In this document: in pieces, positions 13,428 to 22,855 of the stretch | Position numbering within the stretch: position 1 is the stretch's first letter | How the letters are laid out: each line of letters begins with the position of its first letter | NCBI GenBank assembly: GCA_947650285.1 | Contig: CANTFL010001256.1 | Location: 186,001-250,000 of the forward strand | Length of the DNA: 64,000 bases | Source: Hyaloperonospora brassicae | Taxonomy: Eukaryota > Oomycota > Peronosporomycetes > Peronosporales > Peronosporaceae | Direction: 5' to 3' | Position numbers and translations under genes: made by a program | The notes under the pieces: generated by a model | What the model saw: only the letters and a program-made list of their open reading frames with translations | Told to the model about the DNA's origin: nothing | Database searches by the model: none

Positions 13428-15125
13428 TCATCCGAACATGCGGCGCCTGATCTCCGTGCTCAACATGCGCATCTCCAACTGAGCACCGCTCATGAGGCCC
13501 GAGTTCTCCTGCGCACGGCGGATGAGATACGGCAGGACCTCGTGAATGGGGCCATACGGCACGTACTTGAACACCTTGTACGCATTGGCACCCAATGTGT
13601 ACGAAACGTGGTCACACATGCCGAGTAGCTGCCCAAAGTACACCCCGCCAGTCGCACGGCTGATGCCAATGTCCTGCATCTGCTGCACCGTATTGATCAC
13701 AGACTGCTCATTGTGCGACGCTACCATAAAGCTGGCCAAGTGGTTGTGGCGCAGCAGCTTTGACACCTGCGCGTCGTAGTTCTCGTGCGTGTCGTCGATT
13801 GTGTCGTGGATCGGGTCCTCGTACCCCTTGTCGCGCGCGCGTTTGCGCTCCTGGACCATGTAGGCCCCGCGCACGAGCTTAGCCGCAAAGCGGAACTTCT
13901 CGCGACGGGCCCGTTCCAAGTCAATGTCCACACGGTCGTTCGACATCTTGAGGTAGCACTGGAACGTGTTGTAAATCACGTCCGCGCCGTCGCGATTGTG
14001 CTTGCGCTGCAGGTTTAGCGTCAAGTGGTCGATCGCCGGCTGCATGTACGTCTGCTCGGCGTCCACCATGAGCTTCACCCCGCGCTCCGACGCGTAGTTG
14101 GCCAGCGACTCGAGCCGCGCAATCATATTGCGCAGCTGCGTCTTTTCGTGGTCCGACAGCGGCTCTTCGTCAATAAACTGCGTCAGCGGACCCATTGTCA
14201 AGTCCAACGGGTCCAAGAAGCTCACCCAGTCGACATAGTCAATCACGCCGTCGCCCGACGACTGGTCCAGCTCGGCAAACAGCTTCAAAATCTCCTCTTC
14301 GTCCGCATCGACGCCAGCGTTCCGCAGCCCGGCGCTCAGCGTCGGGTAGTCAATCATGCGCTCGAGGTAGCGCGACTTGGCGCGCGACAGGTTCGGCCCG
14401 TCCAGCGTGTGGAACAGCAGCTGCGCCTGCACAATGATCGCCGACATGCGCATGAGCAGCTCGGGCTTGCCGAGCGCCGTGCACTTGATGGCCACGAACG
14501 CCGGCTCGCCGGCCGACGCGGCTTCGCTGGCGTCGCTGATCGCGTGGCGCGAGATGGCCGCGTTCGCGTCGCACGCGGCTTCGCCGTCGTACGCGTACGT
14601 GCGCGCCGAGACCAAGTTCTGGTCCACGCCGTTGAGGTCGCGCGGCTGCTCGACGTCGGCTTCGGCCGCAAAGTCCAAGATCGCGCCAATGCCGGCGGCC
14701 TCGAGCTTGCGGATCACGGGGCGGATCTCGTTCACGTCTTCGCCCGCGCAAAAGTGGCCAAAGAACGTCGCGCGCAGCAGTGCGTCGGTGAACGCTGCGC
14801 CAGGGAACGTGTACGAGAGCTCGAGCAGCTCACCGCTGTGCTGCACGAGCGGGCGGAACTGCGACAGGTAGTACACGCCGTAGGCGCGCACGAGCTCGAC
14901 CGTGCTCTTGCTCGCGAAAATGCGCTTCGTGTCTTGGAACTCGGTGGCGAGCGACGACGAGCCGATCGGGGCCGCGGATGCCGATGCGGCGGCGGCCGTG
15001 CGCGGACTGGGGGGCGACGCGGACGTGGACGTCGAGAGCGCTGCCGCAAAGCGGGGCGTCTGGCGATAGAGCGGCTGGCCACGGAGCGCAGAGGTGGCCG
15101 CGAGTCGCGAGACGTGGCGAAGCAT
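13428..15125 (-). CDS. PRODH: Proline dehydrogenase, mitochondrial, with EF-hand-like insert
   Basis: FAD-dependent proline dehydrogenase, which oxidises L-proline to 1-pyrroline-5-carboxylate and passes electrons to the respiratory chain at the inner mitochondrial membrane. The single-exon frame of 565 residues starts at the ATG at 15125; the open frame runs further upstream but without a better ATG. Residues 1-60 are Arg/Ser/Ala-rich with almost no acids, as in a mitochondrial presequence. The barrel motifs are clear: KLMVDAEQTYMQPAID (351-366), AAKLVRGAYM (414-423), DDTHENYDA (444-452), MVASHNEQS (467-475), GVYFGQLLGMCDHVSY (494-509) and the substrate-binding RRAQENSG (536-543). Between the two halves of the barrel, residues about 270-305 form an EF-hand-like insert (LDQSSGDGVIDYVDW), as in several eukaryotic PRODH proteins. 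The gene diverges from glycyl-tRNA synthetase. Confidence 0.95.
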   Translation of the reverse strand: MLRHVSRLAATSALRGQPLYRQTPRFAAALSTSTSASPPSPRTAAAASASAAPIGSSSLATEFQDTKRIFASKSTVELVRAYGVYYLSQFRPLVQHSGELLELSYTFPGAAFTDALLRATFFGHFCAGEDVNEIRPVIRKLEAAGIGAILDFAAEADVEQPRDLNGVDQNLVSARTYAYDGEAACDANAAISRHAISDASEAASAGEPAFVAIKCTALGKPELLMRMSAIIVQAQLLFHTLDGPNLSRAKSRYLERMIDYPTLSAGLRNAGVDADEEEILKLFAELDQSSGDGVIDYVDWVSFLDPLDLTMGPLTQFIDEEPLSDHEKTQLRNMIARLESLANYASERGVKLMVDAEQTYMQPAIDHLTLNLQRKHNRDGADVIYNTFQCYLKMSNDRVDIDLERARREKFRFAAKLVRGAYMVQERKRARDKGYEDPIHDTIDDTHENYDAQVSKLLRHNHLASFMVASHNEQSVINTVQQMQDIGISRATGGVYFGQLLGMCDHVSYTLGANAYKVFKYVPYGPIHEVLPYLIRRAQENSGLMSGAQLEMRMLSTEIRRRMFG

Positions 15126-15701
15126 GTGGTTTCCTTTTTGGGGCGACGACTGGCCAGCGGAAAGGGAAAGGGAAATAGAAAGGGAAACGGAAACAGAAAG
15201 GGAAAGGGAAACTTTCTTCGACCCGCTTGGGCTCGGCGAGGCAAGTTGCGGAATGAGCGAGAATCGAATCGAAACAGTGCATCTCGCGCGACTCGATCGA
15301 TCGATCCGCGCGCGAACAATCGTCTGGTCGTTTTCTGTGTATTCTTTTCGGGCCACGCAGGTCCTCTCTCCTCGATTGTCTTTTCTTTCACACTGCTGCT
15401 GCTGCTGCCGCATGTTGCGTCGAGCGACAAGGCGTTCGCGCGCCGGTTCGGTTGCTAGCTCAAGTTCAAGGTGCAAAGAAAGACCAGCTCCGATCGAAGC
15501 GCGCGTCTTGTCAAACCGCCTCAGCCTCTCTTACAGCCTCTTTCCAGCCGAGCGGTCGTTCAGGACAGTTTCGACGTGGTCCACACACAAACACACCACA
15601 CGCCCCACGTCGAACGCGACTGACTGGACGAGTCGCATTGGCGATCCACAAACGGCCCACACGCGACAGACGACGAGTTCCGATCCTCTTGCGTTGCGAT
15701 C
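15126..15701. promoter_or_regulatory. Shared divergent upstream region of PRODH and GlyRS
   Basis: A 576-bp interval between the start codons of two divergent genes, so it should contain both promoters and 5' leaders. It holds a GGGAAA-rich purine tract (15159-15212) close to the PRODH start and a short CTG repeat at about 15393-15408. I could not place a start site or a canonical oomycete initiator with confidence. Confidence 0.55.
15159..15212. repeat. GGGAAA-type purine repeat in the PRODH leader
   Basis: Degenerate hexamer repeat (GGGAAA with GAAACG and GAAATA variants). On the PRODH coding strand it reads as a polypyrimidine tract ending about 33 bases before the start codon, so it is probably within the 5' untranslated region or core promoter. 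Confidence 0.7.
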
Positions 15702-17747
15702 ATGTCGACGGCAGACGTGGATCTCGACGCGCTGCGAGCGTCCGTGACGCGTCAAGGAGCGCACGTGCGGGAGCTCAAGCAGAAAGGCGCAGCGGCGGAG
15801 CTTGTCCAGGCCGCAGTCGAGGGGCTCAAGAAGCTCAAGCTCGAGCTCGAGACGCAGACGACGTTGCAAGGCCCTGCGCGGGACGGACTGAGCTCGTTGG
15901 ATAAAAAGGCGCTGGACGACGTGCTATTGCGCAAGATGTTTATCGTGCCGAGTTTCGAGATCTACGGCGGCGTCGGCGGCTTTTACGACTTTGGCCCGCC
16001 GGCCTGTGCGCTCAAGAGCAATCTCCTGCAGTTCTGGCGCCGCCACTTTGTGTTTGCCGACAAGTTGCTGGAGGTGGAGTGCACGAACCTCATGCCGGAG
16101 GTGGTGCTCAAGACGTCGGGCCACGTCGACCGGTTCACGGACCTTATGGTGAAATGCACCAAGTCGGGCGAGTGCTATCGTGCTGATAAGCTGCTGGAAG
16201 ACCATGTCGAGAACTTTCTCGACAAGCACCCGGACCTGAGCACAGACGAGCGGGAGAAGCACGAGCTGCGTGCGACGATGGCAGAGTCGTATTCGCCCGA
16301 AGAGATTCACGCTGTGTTTCAGGAGTATGGGATCAAGGCTCCTGGCACTGGCGCCGATCTGAGCTTTCCCATTCCGTTCAACCTCATGTTCAAGTGTGCC
16401 ATTGGCCCGGAAGGCGGCATGGTGGGGTACTTGCGACCTGAGACGGCGCAGGGCATTTTTCTAAACTTCCGTCGTCTATTGGAGTACAACGCCGGCAAAG
16501 TGCCTTTCGGCTGCGCACAGATTGGGAGCGCCTTCCGGAATGAAATCTCGCCGCGTGCTGGACTCCTCCGTGTGCGTGAGTTCCAGCAGGCTGAGATTGA
16601 GTTTTTCGTCAACCCGAAAGATAAGAGCCACGCCAAGTTTGCGACCGTGAAGGATTTGGAGCTGCCTCTACTGACCCGAACGAACCAGCTTACTCACGGC
16701 AAGGCTGTTCAGATGACGTGCGGCGACGCTGTCAGCGAAAGTGTCATCGCCAACGAGAGCCTGGCGTACTACCTTGCGCGCACGTACCTGTTCTGCGAGG
16801 CCATTGGCATTGACATGAAGCGTCTGCGTTTCCGTCAGCACTTGAAGACGGAGATGGCGCACTACGCTGCTGACTGCTGGGACTTGGAGATCAAGCTGAG
16901 CTCCGGCTGGGTAGAGTGCGCTGGCCATGCTGACCGCTCGTGCTATGACCTCTCGGTGCACGCAAAGAAAAGTAAAGTAGAGATGGTCGGCACGCACAAG
17001 TTTGACAAGCCGGAGAAGCGGCAGATTGTAGAGATCAAGCCGAACAAGGGCAAGATGGGTCGCACGTTCAAGTCGGACGTGGCTACGATCTTGGAAGCGC
17101 TCGAGGGCTTGAGAGACGATGTGGCGCGCGCGCAGGCTTTCGAAGAAGAACTGGCCGCGAAGGGCGAAGCGACGCTGGGCCCGCTGTGCGACGGCAAGGA
17201 GTTTCGACTGCAGCGCGACATGGTGTCTATCAAGGTGGTGGAGAAGATGGTGAGCGAGGAGAAGTTTGTTCCATCAGTGATCGAGCCTTCGTTTGGCATT
17301 GGCCGTCTGCTGACTGCTGTCTTCGAGCACAATTTCTCGACGCGCGAAGGTGACGAGAAGCGCGGCGTGATGTCGTTCTCGCCTCTCATTGCGCCGATTA
17401 AAGTGTCGGTGCTGCCTCTGAGCAACAACTCGGCGTTCGATCCATTTGTTGCCGAACTCGAGCAGGCGTTTATCAACACGGGTCTGGAGTGTAAAGTGGA
17501 CACGTCAAGCGTGGCGATCGGTCGCAAGTACGCCCGCGCGGACGAGCTCGGCATTCCATTCGGGGTCACGATCGACTTTGAGACGGTCACGGACCGTGCC
17601 GTGACGCTGCGCGAGCGCGACTCGACGGCACAGGTGCGGATTCCGATCGATGTTGTTGGCACCGAGGTGAGCGAGCTGGTGAATGGCTCGACTTCGTGGG
17701 AGCTCCTGGTTGAGCGTTATCCGAAGGTCGTGGCTGCTGGCGAGTAA
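15702..17747 (+). CDS. Glycyl-tRNA synthetase (class II, eukaryotic dimeric type)
   Basis: Charges tRNA-Gly with glycine. The frame is a single exon of 681 residues, the usual size for the eukaryotic alpha2 enzyme. Residues about 8-55 form a helical WHEP-like N-terminal domain (VRELKQKGAAAELVQAAVEGL). Motif 1 and the glycine-pocket region are at 84-116 (GGVGGFYDFGPPACALKSN). The RPETAQGIFLNF stretch is at 245-256, and motif 2 (FRNEISPRAGLLRVREFQQAEIE) spans about 278-300. Motif 3 (EPSFGIGRLL) lies near 540-550, and the anticodon-binding domain follows from about residue 565. The start ATG at 15702 is the first in the frame and gives no evident mitochondrial presequence. Many eukaryotes make the mitochondrial form from an upstream start in the same gene; whether that happens here cannot be told. 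Confidence 0.97.
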   Translation: MSTADVDLDALRASVTRQGAHVRELKQKGAAAELVQAAVEGLKKLKLELETQTTLQGPARDGLSSLDKKALDDVLLRKMFIVPSFEIYGGVGGFYDFGPPACALKSNLLQFWRRHFVFADKLLEVECTNLMPEVVLKTSGHVDRFTDLMVKCTKSGECYRADKLLEDHVENFLDKHPDLSTDEREKHELRATMAESYSPEEIHAVFQEYGIKAPGTGADLSFPIPFNLMFKCAIGPEGGMVGYLRPETAQGIFLNFRRLLEYNAGKVPFGCAQIGSAFRNEISPRAGLLRVREFQQAEIEFFVNPKDKSHAKFATVKDLELPLLTRTNQLTHGKAVQMTCGDAVSESVIANESLAYYLARTYLFCEAIGIDMKRLRFRQHLKTEMAHYAADCWDLEIKLSSGWVECAGHADRSCYDLSVHAKKSKVEMVGTHKFDKPEKRQIVEIKPNKGKMGRTFKSDVATILEALEGLRDDVARAQAFEEELAAKGEATLGPLCDGKEFRLQRDMVSIKVVEKMVSEEKFVPSVIEPSFGIGRLLTAVFEHNFSTREGDEKRGVMSFSPLIAPIKVSVLPLSNNSAFDPFVAELEQAFINTGLECKVDTSSVAIGRKYARADELGIPFGVTIDFETVTDRAVTLRERDSTAQVRIPIDVVGTEVSELVNGSTSWELLVERYPKVVAAGE

Positions 17748-19550
17748 GAAGCAGCAGCAGTAGTAGTGGTTGGTCGAACTGGTGCGTTAGCAGCAGAAGT
17801 TGACGTGGAAGCACGAGCAGAGGCAGGAGTCGATGCAAAAAGTATCTTGTCTACTAACGCATGGTCCAGCGTTTGTTACAAAGTGTCAAGTGCTAACGAA
17901 CACGTGAGTCTTAACGCTCGTGAACCTATGCTAACGCATCGCTGTCGAACATCCTCACACCAGTCTCACGTGCGCACGACGCCGGATTCTTCCCTACTGC
18001 TGAGATTGGCCCGGCGTTGTCGCACGTGGACGTCGACGAGGCTGCAGCACGGAGCAGCTCTCAACATTTGAGCCTAAAATGTTTAGACGAGACTTCGTCA
18101 CCGTACAGATCCGGCTCTATGAGGTGCAAGTGGGGCTCAATGTAAACATTTGCGAGAAAAAAGTTTAGACGGATGGGTTGGAGATACGACCGACACAGTT
18201 TCTCACGTCAGGCGGACCGACGCCTTTGGTCGCGGGTGAGCCTACTACAAGCGGTGACAGCTCTAGCGACGTCGGAAGACGACCACGACGTCGCCAAGTG
18301 CATTGCGAGTAACGCACTTTTCTGCACGGATATAAACAGAACTGCTCGACTGCTGTGCTTTGTACGTCCTGCAGTGTGCGTTTCGCGCGCAGATAGAAAT
18401 AGGCGCAGTGACGGAGCAGACAAATTAAACACTTCCGTCTACACGACACAAGCGTCGTGGGGCATGCGAGAAGCTGCTTAGTCAGGCTGCAATGATGACG
18501 GCGCTACAAATTAGCTAAACCAAGAGAGGCATGATAGACTGGGTACCTTCCACTTTCGTGCAGCTTGAGCGAGAAAATCAGATGTCATTAGCAACATCCT
18601 TTTCACACAACGGACTTGCACTATCTGAGTGTAGAAGGAGGAACCCACTCTCTCGAGCCGCGTCGACGACCAGTCAATCAGATTCATGGCCCACTCTCGT
18701 CCAGACCACTTAGAGCCGGACCGGGTATCCTCGACCATATGCTAGGACTACTCGATCACTGGCACGTGATCAGCTTTCCAGAAGGCTTCTCATTACCTAA
18801 CAAGGCGTTAGAGCTGGGCGCACGAAGCGCCGTTTGGCAGACGCTGGTCCCGATATGATGCAGGAACACATCAATGCCAAGACGCGAGTGACCATAGAAA
18901 GCGTTTCCACAGAAGTGAAACGCGTTGTTCGGTGTTTACAAAGCGGATGCGTGTGATTGCGCACACACCGAATTGCGTGCCAATAACTGCAACGATCGAC
19001 ATGCGCGGTGAACGAGGTATACCTGGTCTTGAGAGCAAGCATTGCGTGCGGCATAGTCATTCTAGCTATGGTGCCGATGCAATGTGCCTCAATCGTGGAG
19101 TCAGGTATTATGCTGCCCACGTCGCTTGGCATTTGTTAATAGTTCGGCCAACAACTCGGGCTTGGGCTCTGTTGGATGTCCGTTCATTGACGTCATTCCC
19201 AGATATGGCCTCGTCGTGGTGACAGCCGTCTATCTATCGCTACTACATGACGAGTCGTTGTAGCCGACCAGCCTGGCCATTCACGGTCTAGTTTGCACAT
19301 ATGGCACATCGTAGCTGCCCGAATGGGCCCGTCGGCACGTACTCACAAATATACCTCGTTATGTATTTCCCTTCTTCCATTACAATACATTGATGTCTGC
19401 AGGTCCTTAGTGTCTGCAAGTCCCTCTATCAAACTACGGCTTCAGCTGAAGCGACATATTGGGCAGCCAATGTTGCTCGCCTGTTCTGGCTCTTCTTTCG
19501 ATTTCAACATGTCGATTGTGCTCACGCTTGATTCAGCTTCAACAGTGTCA

Positions 19551-19668
19551 GCCGACAAGCAGCTTGCTGATGTTAGCGTCAACGAAAAGGACCACATATC
19601 CTAAATTTTGCCGACACGCAACTTGTAGATGCTGGCGTCAATGGACAGGACCACGTATCATAACTTTC
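19551..19668. repeat. 59-bp imperfect tandem duplication
   Basis: Copies starting GCCGACAAGC at 19551 and GCCGACACGC at 19610 align through their full length with scattered substitutions (for example GACCACATATC versus GACCACGTATC). No coding potential is retained across both. Confidence 0.6.
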
Positions 19669-19881
19669 CTGCAATCTGGGATACAATGTTCGTCAGAGGC
19701 AATACAGCATTGGGCAATAGGGTAAGATGTGACGACATGGTCGATTGGCATTGGTGAAGTGCGGCAGACTGAGCCCCTGCCATGGCTTTGACATTTATCG
19801 AAATAAGTCGATGTCAAAGTCACATTTGCGGGTGCCATTTATCAGCATTACAGTTATAATAATATTCTTGATGTTACAATA

Positions 19882-19995
19882 GCGAATAGAGTGTGGCTGT
19901 CACTTAAGCGAATAGCAAGTTGCTTTGTCACCTTCACCAATAGTTAGCTGCTGTAACCAAAACAAATAGCGTGTTGCTTTATTATGGCAAATAGG
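19882..19995. repeat. Degenerate ~27-bp tandem repeat (xxCxAATAG units)
   Basis: About four units beginning GCGAATAG, GCGAATAG, CCAATAG, CAAATAG, each followed by a GTTGCTTT-like core. Spacing is 26-29 bp. It lies a few hundred bases outside the left end of the MULE element. Confidence 0.55.
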
Positions 19996-20325
19996 AATGA
20001 TTTTAGAAAATAAACCGAGTTGTTAAATTATTTATACATTACGTCTTCAAAATAAAGCTTACATACCACATCCTCAAGCAGCATTATCGCATTTACGGCG
20101 TATCATGTACGTACAAATGTGCGCATACTTAGATCATTCAATGGTGTCCACATATATCTTCCTCAACCCCTCGGCTACTCATATATTAGAGAGACCAGGC
20201 AACAGTCATTTTGCTAGAGTAGAAGGGACATTAACCGACTGTACATTGCCTTACATGTCGCCCATCTTCCCTCGTCAAGGCCACATGGAGAGGCTAAATA
20301 CATCGGCCATTATTGCTTAACACAA

Positions 20326-20459
20326 CAGCGCTATCCATTAGACTGAATGTTTATATGAAAACAGCGGGAGTTCATTCAGGCCACATCAATTCGAACATTA
20401 CACGATAAGCTAAGTAGAAATGCACCTGTAACATAGCCACGTCAATTTAATATAAATTA
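20326..20459 (+). repeat. Left terminal inverted repeat of the MULE-like element
   Basis: Matches the reverse complement of 22722-22855. Shared blocks include ATGCACCTGTAACATAGCCA and a CATTCAGGCCAC / TATTCAGGCCAC pair. Identity looks like roughly 80 percent by eye, which points to an old insertion. Confidence 0.8.
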
Positions 20460-22721
20460 CAGAATATTAGAAGTGAAGTCGCGCCTTAACATTAAAACGT
20501 GTCCTAGGTTGTGAAAAACGGGATTTTGTTATGGCGCAGGAGGAAGCTGACGCCATGACAATGGTACCTGGAGCATCAACGGAGAAGCTACGGTCTGAAA
20601 TGGCTGAAATGACTTCAGCTGTGTGCAGTGTCGAGGGCCACGCAACGCTGGAAATTCGTTACAGTGTGAGCTGTGACAGCATCTGGGATGTTCTGATGGT
20701 GATGAACGCATTATCCGCTTGAAAAAGCTCAATCAGAGCACGAGACGGACATCGGCGCTGGTGGTGACCAGGTCTGCGGCAGTGACTGCATTTTTACCGC
20801 CACAATGCCGCTCAGTAACCTCGAACCCCGACGGATTGCGCTTTGTAGTTTTCTAGTGTGACCGCTTGCGAGACGTCGTTTTAGGGCTGAATAGAGGCGG
20901 AGTACAAGAAACATCATCATCGGGGATGTTGTCGTCGTCGAGATAATCTAGATGCCATTGATTTGCGAAATCGCTAAATTCGGTGGGTCTTTTTAGGTCG
21001 ATGTGTTCGCAGATGACGTGCGCGAAGGGTTCTTGAGCAGCACCAGCGAGTGATAGAAAATTTTGCGACGAAGATTCCAAAATATCCCGCCAGGTAAGTT
21101 TGTGAGTACCCCGACTCTCTCCTTTGCCATCGATTCACCAATAAAGTGTAATTATGATCAATACCTCCGAAAATTCGTCTATAGACGTCGAGAAGCGTGC
21201 CGCTTGCGCTGTTAAGATTACGCTTGAAATTCTCGTAGTACTCTCCTTTAACTCTCGAGGTGACATTCTGATAGATGCCAATTTATGGCGGAGAGAGCTT
21301 GTTATTGTTGAGGTACGCGATAGTGTTGGTGACCTGTTATAAAATAAGTTAAAGTTTATTCCTGTATGTTTAATAAATTCAGTATCAAAAGAAAATAATT
21401 ACACACCGCAATCGTAGGTAGCTGCTGCCAAAGCTCCATATAAGTTTCTTCTATAGGCGCATGAAAAATAGCCTTCCAGTGTGACATGAAGGCTGTCCAG
21501 CTCGACTCGCCGGCATCCAAAAAGTTTTGTCTACATCGTGTGATGTTTTTTTTGCGGTGTGAAAGCTGCGTATAATGATCAATGCGTGAGGCCACGTCCC
21601 CGCAGTTGCGTTGATCAGTACAAGGTCGCAATTAACGAAAAGATACTTCGGATGTCCCGACACATGTATGCCGATCTAATATATCATCCACTCATTCCAC
21701 GAATGCTTCACCGTCCATGGATTTAACTGCAGCAGTAAAAATTTGGTTAGTATCCAACAACATGCCGGAGCGGGAGGCTGTGAGCATTCGTCTTGTACAT
21801 GCAGACAATCTTAACAAAAAGTTTGTGATGACGATATATCAAGTTCATGGTCAGCTCGGGTTGCCAAAACAGGTGTCGAACGTGGTTTTTTCGCTCACTG
21901 CAACCGTGGATAAAACATTCTGGTCCTTCATGTGCTGCAGCAGAGCTTCCGTTTGTCATTTTCCATTAATTGCCTTTCTTTTATCCTTTCTAACGATATT
22001 GTGGATATCCTTTGCATTCATAGGGACACCCGCCTCCTTAGACTGCTTAAAACTATAATAATCACATACGGACAAATACAACAAATAATGACCTGCTGCA
22101 TATGACTTCAACATGCACAAATAACCGTGGAGAAGGTCCGTATTGATTCATTTGGACGAACCTAGAATTGATATAGTTAGTGTATCTCGTCGCACGTCGC
22201 GCCGCCGGTAGCGCTGAGTGTAATGGTCTTGCTGATACAACGGGAGTGACCGGTGTGGCAGTTGTCCATACAAAACGTCGACCAGGCACTTTCTTCTGGG
22301 GCGTACTTGTCATACATGATCACGAGCTCGTATGAACAGCCGACCGTTTTGATCCGCGATCTCGCATTGACGTGTGCCGATAGTGCGATCTCCTATAATG
22401 TTTTCCCTGCGAACATGTGAGAATACTGCGCTTGGGACACATCGAACGGCTGCGGGACCCACTAATCACAAAGCGTTTTCGTACGGCGTCTGCTTTATAG
22501 CATCTACAGCCGTCTTTTGACTGTCAAAAGGCCCGACCGGTGGAGATTCTTCATCGATCTATGAGAGATTAGCGGCGGCAAGATTCGGTCCAGCATCAAC
22601 TTGGAACGTAGACTGATTTTCAGTGACGACAGAAATATTATCGTAATCAATGACTGTAGTAGAAGCAGCAGAAGTAGTGGAGGTGGATTAAGGGATCATC
22701 ATCATGCAATCAACAACGGAC

Positions 22722-22855
22722 AATTTATACTAAACTGACGTGGCTATGTTACAGGTGCATTTCTGTTTAGCCTATCCTGCAATATTCGAATTGACGTGGC
22801 CTGAATATGTTACTACTGTTGTTATGTAAACATTGAGTCTAATAGATAAACGCTG
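22722..22855 (-). repeat. Right terminal inverted repeat of the MULE-like element
   Basis: Reverse-complement partner of 20326-20459. The block TGGCTATGTTACAGGTGCAT is exactly shared with the left copy. Transposase coding matter begins within about 40 bases of its inner edge. Confidence 0.8.

Larger units (their letters stand above)
17748..20325. other. Gene-free spacer between GlyRS and the MULE element
   Basis: No gene or RNA recognised. The interval becomes AT-rich to the right and contains two families of short degenerate tandem repeats (19551-19668 and 19882-19995), annotated separately. Confidence 0.5.
20326..22855 (-). mobile_element. MULE-like DNA transposon with long terminal inverted repeats
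   Basis: About 2.5 kb bounded by ~134-bp inverted repeats (20326-20459 and 22722-22855). Between them the minus strand reads as a broken MULE-family transposase. The N-terminal part is at about 22690-22490 (VIDYDNISVVTENQS). A stretch at 21830-21750 reads CMYKTNAHSLPLRHVVGY, the place of the first catalytic Asp, which appears substituted. About 21660-21580 reads CDLVLINA, resembling the second Asp region. About 21560-21400 reads HRKKNITRCRQNF and then SWTAFMSHWKAIFHAPIEETY, the family's helical region. Stops and frameshifts interrupt the frame, so the copy is not autonomous. Target-site duplications were not resolvable because the outer ends are ambiguous by a few bases. Confidence 0.75.

Noticed and set aside
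14025..15458. 477-codon plus-strand frame
   Set aside because: It is antisense to proline dehydrogenase. It is Arg/Val-rich as expected of a GC-rich shadow, with no domain.
18173..18481. 102-codon plus-strand frame
   Set aside because: Overlaps equal-length frames on the minus strand and shows no family resemblance.
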